IMG/VR virus record: IMGVR_UViG_3300030085_002970
Coordinates: 1-60,037 of that record
Source of the DNA: a virus
Length of the DNA stretch: 60,037 bases
Strand: one strand, 5' to 3'
The notes below the pieces were generated by a model. It was not told the DNA's origin. It saw only the letters and a list, made by a program, of their open reading frames with translations, and made no database searches. Shown piece by piece: positions 57,739 through 60,037 of this stretch. Within the stretch, counting starts at the first letter, position 1. Every line of letters starts with the position of its first letter. Made by a program: the position numbers and the translations under genes.

Positions 57739-57841
57739 GCAATTTAATGAAATTAAATTTGCAAACGATAAAGGCAAAAGAATTATTATCGCATCGTTAA
57801 AACCAGTGGGGACTGTGACAACAGCCCCTAAGAATAATTAA
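57710..57841 (+). CDS. Small basic hypothetical protein
   Basis: A 43-residue frame (MSNDLKKRIKQFNEIKFAND, then KGKRIIIASLKPVGTVTTAP) starting 29 bases inside the previous gene. The frame is open upstream, but this ATG gives the most sensible start. Its 3' end encodes a hairpin. Function unknown. Confidence 0.4.
   Translation: MSNDLKKRIKQFNEIKFANDKGKRIIIASLKPVGTVTTAPKNN
57808..57828 (+). other. Hairpin before the HTH gene
   Basis: GGGG-A-CTGT-GACA-ACAG-CCCC forms an 8-bp stem with one bulged A and a 4-base loop, 23 bases before the next ATG (57852). No T run follows. It may be a weak attenuator or processing site within the early transcript. Confidence 0.4.
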
Positions 57842-57851
57842 TAATAGGCTT

Positions 57852-58478
57852 ATGTCATACGATAGAAACCTTACATATTTAAATAATAATAAGATTATAT
57901 ATAGACGCTTACCTATAACTGATAAACCAGATATTGATACTAAAGAGTTTATGTACTTTGAAAACGGAACACATCAGTGTTATGAGTTGTTTCGATCGTC
58001 TGCAAAAATAAATACTTATAAATCTCTTAAATGGCATTTACTTACATTATGGTATTTAAATCCAAGTTTAAATCCTGACAAGTTTACAGATCTAGCATTA
58101 TATATAACTCACAAGCCAAACGGCTTTGTTACTTTTAATATAACAACAGATGCTTTAAATAAAATAATATATGAGATTAGCATGTTAGATCTTGATCGTC
58201 CACCTAAAAACAAGTTGCGTAAAGTTATATTTAAACCTTTTAGTGGATTGACAAAAGAAATGAAATTATCTATTGTAGGTCAACTAATAGGCGTAACAAA
58301 CAAGATACATCCAGATGACATATATGCAGTTATGATAGATATGCATGACATGAATAAAAAGATTACAATAGGACGCATCGCAGGGCTATTAGACTGTTCA
58401 GCTAGAACTATATATAGACACATGTGTAATGATTTAAAAAGAGAAAAAGAATTATTAAACCAACAATTATTAAAATGA
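57852..58478 (+). CDS. HTH-containing regulatory-type protein upstream of the sigma gene
   Basis: A 208-residue protein. The last 40 residues (ITIGRIAGLLDCSARTIYRH, then MCNDLKREKELLNQQ) read as a helix-turn-helix. The first 150 residues have helical segments (TYKSLKWHLLTLWYLNPSLN, LTKEMKLSIVGQLIGVTNK) and are not recognised. The end overlaps the start of the sigma gene by 4 bases (ATGA), so the two are translated together and may act as partners. An alternative role is in replication initiation. Confidence 0.58.
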   Translation: MSYDRNLTYLNNNKIIYRRLPITDKPDIDTKEFMYFENGTHQCYELFRSSAKINTYKSLKWHLLTLWYLNPSLNPDKFTDLALYITHKPNGFVTFNITTDALNKIIYEISMLDLDRPPKNKLRKVIFKPFSGLTKEMKLSIVGQLIGVTNKIHPDDIYAVMIDMHDMNKKITIGRIAGLLDCSARTIYRHMCNDLKREKELLNQQLLK

Positions 58479-59227
58479 AAAAATATAATCAAGAAAATTA
58501 TAATAGGTATAAAAACGATTTAAAAGTTAACATAAAACGTATAGGTAAAAAAGAGTGGAAAAGTTATAGTAGAGATGAGTTAATTATTATGTTTATGCCT
58601 TTAGTAGAAAATCTTGCTAGAAAATTTTCAACATCACCTCAAGCTTCTGGTGTTATGACTATAACAGATATGATAGAAGAAGGTAGTGTTGGACTTATTA
58701 AAGCTGTTGATAAGATTATATGGAATACTATATATGAAGCTGATAATCCAGAAAAAAGACTTAAATCTTTTTTAGCTAAACGAATTAAAGGTGCAATACG
58801 TAGAGCTATAGATAATAATCGTGGCAGCATGCGCATACCAGAGCACAAGCTTAATGAAATAAGAAAAGACTTTGATAATGATAAAAAAGCAGCTGAAATG
58901 TATTTTAACTCTATATTTACATCAATAGAAGCTTTAGAAAATAAAAATGTTATATATGATATACCAGATGTTGAAGAAGAATTAAACAATAAAGACATTA
59001 ATAAAGCTTTATTAAAAATACTAGACTTATATTTAAACGATAAAGAGTCTCAAGTTATAAAAATGAGTTATGGACTTGACTGTAATAAAAAGTCTGCTAC
59101 TGAAATAGCTAATCATTTAGGTATTAAAGGCAACAGTTCTTATGTACGTGTTTCGCAGTTAAAAAAGCAAGCTATTGACAAGTTAAAACACAGTGTAAAA
59201 CACTCGCAAGTAGCTGATTATCTGTAA
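58475..59227 (+). CDS. Sigma-70 family RNA polymerase sigma factor
   Basis: A 250-residue protein with the order of sigma regions. Residues 41-51 (MPLVENLARKF) and 65-80 (DMIEEGSVGLIKAVDK) fit region 2, which binds core polymerase and the -10 element. Residues 118-126 (SMRIPEHKL) fit region 3. Residues 187-237 (LNDKESQVIKMSYGLDC, then SATEIANHLGI and a basic helix) fit region 4, the -35 contact. There is no region 1.1. It should redirect host RNA polymerase to phage promoters. The repeated promoter element of this arm is the obvious candidate target. It is coupled to the HTH gene. Confidence 0.88.
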   Translation: MKKYNQENYNRYKNDLKVNIKRIGKKEWKSYSRDELIIMFMPLVENLARKFSTSPQASGVMTITDMIEEGSVGLIKAVDKIIWNTIYEADNPEKRLKSFLAKRIKGAIRRAIDNNRGSMRIPEHKLNEIRKDFDNDKKAAEMYFNSIFTSIEALENKNVIYDIPDVEEELNNKDINKALLKILDLYLNDKESQVIKMSYGLDCNKKSATEIANHLGIKGNSSYVRVSQLKKQAIDKLKHSVKHSQVADYL

Positions 59228-59289
59228 GTTACTTTGTTAAAAGTAAAGATTATCGTGTGACTATATATATAACAAAACCAATATACCAA

Positions 59290-59832
59290 ATGACAGAATT
59301 AACTAAAAAATTAGCTGATGTACAGACTAAGTTAAAAGCTAAAAAGTCTTCATACAATAGCTTCGGTAAGTACTACTTCCGTAAAGCTGAAGACATCCTC
59401 GAAGGCGTTAAGCCGTTTTTATTACAACACAATATTTATGTAACAGTATCAGAAGAATTAATTGCTTCAGAGCCTATGCCTATGATACAGACAACTGCTA
59501 CAATTAGCGATGGCAAAAGTGCTATACACGCTACAGCAGTAGTTGGCGTAGATTTACAGCAGAAAGGTATGCAGACTGCTCAACAATTTGGTGCAGCTTC
59601 TACTTATGCTAAAAAATATGCGCTTGGCAATTTATTTTTAATTGATGATACTGAAGATGCTGATGCTACAAACAAACACGGCAAAGCACAACAGGTTACA
59701 CAAAAGCCAAAAGCTAAAATAACAAAAGATCAAATGACTAAAGCTATTGAATTTGTAAAAGGCGGTGGATCAGTAGATGCTATTAAAAAGAAATATGAAC
59801 TAACACCAGCGCAAATTAAACAACTAGCTTAA
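59290..59832 (+). CDS. ERF-family single-strand DNA annealing protein
   Basis: The ATG at 59290 (MTELTKKLADVQTKLKAKKS) is preferred over a GTG 33 bases upstream. The 180-residue protein has SYNSFGKYYFRKAEDILEGV and QQFGAASTYAKKYALGNLFL, followed by IDDTEDADA, the conserved core of ERF annealing proteins. It anneals single-stranded DNA in phage recombination and repair. Its stop overlaps the start of a RecE-like exonuclease, the usual partner. The C-terminal part (KITKDQMTKAIEFVKGGGSV) is a small helical module. Confidence 0.85.
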   Translation: MTELTKKLADVQTKLKAKKSSYNSFGKYYFRKAEDILEGVKPFLLQHNIYVTVSEELIASEPMPMIQTTATISDGKSAIHATAVVGVDLQQKGMQTAQQFGAASTYAKKYALGNLFLIDDTEDADATNKHGKAQQVTQKPKAKITKDQMTKAIEFVKGGGSVDAIKKKYELTPAQIKQLA

Positions 59833-60037
59833 TGACAAAAGAAATTTACACTAAACTAAGAAACGATGAGCACTATTATGGTGACTTTGGCAAACAGTTT
59901 CTAAGCAACTCGGATATAAGTGTATTACTTAAAAATCCTAAAGACTTGCATAAACCAAAGCCTAGTAGTCCAGCGTTTTTAGTTGGCGGTTACTTTCATA
60001 CCGCAATACTTGAGCCTGATAAACTCAAACGGTTTAA
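59832..60037 (+). CDS. RecE-like PD-(D/E)XK exonuclease, N-terminal part
   Basis: The frame runs off the right edge; 68 residues are visible. FLSNSDISVLLKNPKDLHKP, then SPAFLVGGYFHTAILEPDKL match the start of phage RecE or exonuclease VIII-like PD-(D/E)XK proteins (typical LSxSxLxxxxxSP...GxxxHxxxLEPE). The catalytic residues lie beyond the window. It overlaps the ERF gene by one base (TAATG), so exonuclease and annealing protein are co-translated. It resects DNA 5' ends for single-strand annealing. Confidence 0.8.
   Translation, partial: MTKEIYTKLRNDEHYYGDFGKQFLSNSDISVLLKNPKDLHKPKPSSPAFLVGGYFHTAILEPDKLKRF

Noticed and set aside
1-60037. Temperate phage or integrated element
   Set aside because: No integrase, excisionase, attachment site or bacterial flanking gene was seen in the window; the missing part could still carry one.
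1-60037. Diversity-generating retroelement acting on the surface proteins
   Set aside because: No reverse transcriptase gene or template/variable repeat pair was seen.

Overview
This window is most of the genome of a tailed double-stranded DNA phage that probably infects a marine flavobacterium (Bacteroidota). The evidence for a phage is the set of large terminase, portal, scaffold-like, capsid-like, connector, giant tail and ejection-type genes plus a holin. The evidence for the host is the AT-rich sequence, A/T-rich gene leaders without Shine-Dalgarno sites, a Bacteroidota-type histone H1-like protein and a predicted surface protein with a type IX secretion (T9SS) C-terminal sorting domain. 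No tail sheath, tape measure or integrase was seen. A very large ejection-type protein next to smaller internal-virion-like proteins suggests a short-tailed (podovirus-like) particle, but this is inference.

Layout. At 1-762 (+) lie the 3' end of a class II ribonucleotide reductase and an H1-like gene, closed by a bidirectional terminator at 767-792. From 791 to 51320 all genes are on the minus strand and are read leftwards from a divergent control region at 51321-51663. In transcription order they are: small conserved proteins; GroEL and GroES; decoration-like proteins, a winged-helix protein, a metallopeptidase-like protein and a holin; a GroES-like protein; terminase, portal, scaffold and major capsid (ending at a strong terminator); connectors; a 3364-residue tail protein; internal-virion and ejection proteins including one of 2437 residues; and an unusual cassette (2.4-10.2 kb) of exported and highly basic small proteins. 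That cassette holds an outer-membrane-like lipoprotein, a PAP2-type phosphatase, a thioredoxin-fold protein without cysteines, giant-virus-like basic proteins and the T9SS repeat protein. It is followed by three tandem paralogous structural proteins.

From 51664 to 60037 (+) lie about thirty small, tightly packed, probably early genes of mostly unknown function. They end in a GP88-like protein, an HTH protein, a sigma-70-family factor, an ERF-type single-strand annealing protein and the start of a RecE-like exonuclease. Seven copies of a promoter-like element (CACAAATT, exactly 16 bases, then AGATAATATAA or close variants) precede genes in this arm.

The arm runs off the right edge in recombination genes, while the left edge begins inside a nucleotide-metabolism gene on the same strand. 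The simplest reading is a circularly permuted or circular genome whose missing segment carries replication genes. The most unusual features are the fixed-spacing promoter family with a phage sigma factor, the T9SS surface protein, a short N-terminal peptide (MAFK[ML]) shared by six otherwise unrelated proteins, and the basic and exported protein cassette.
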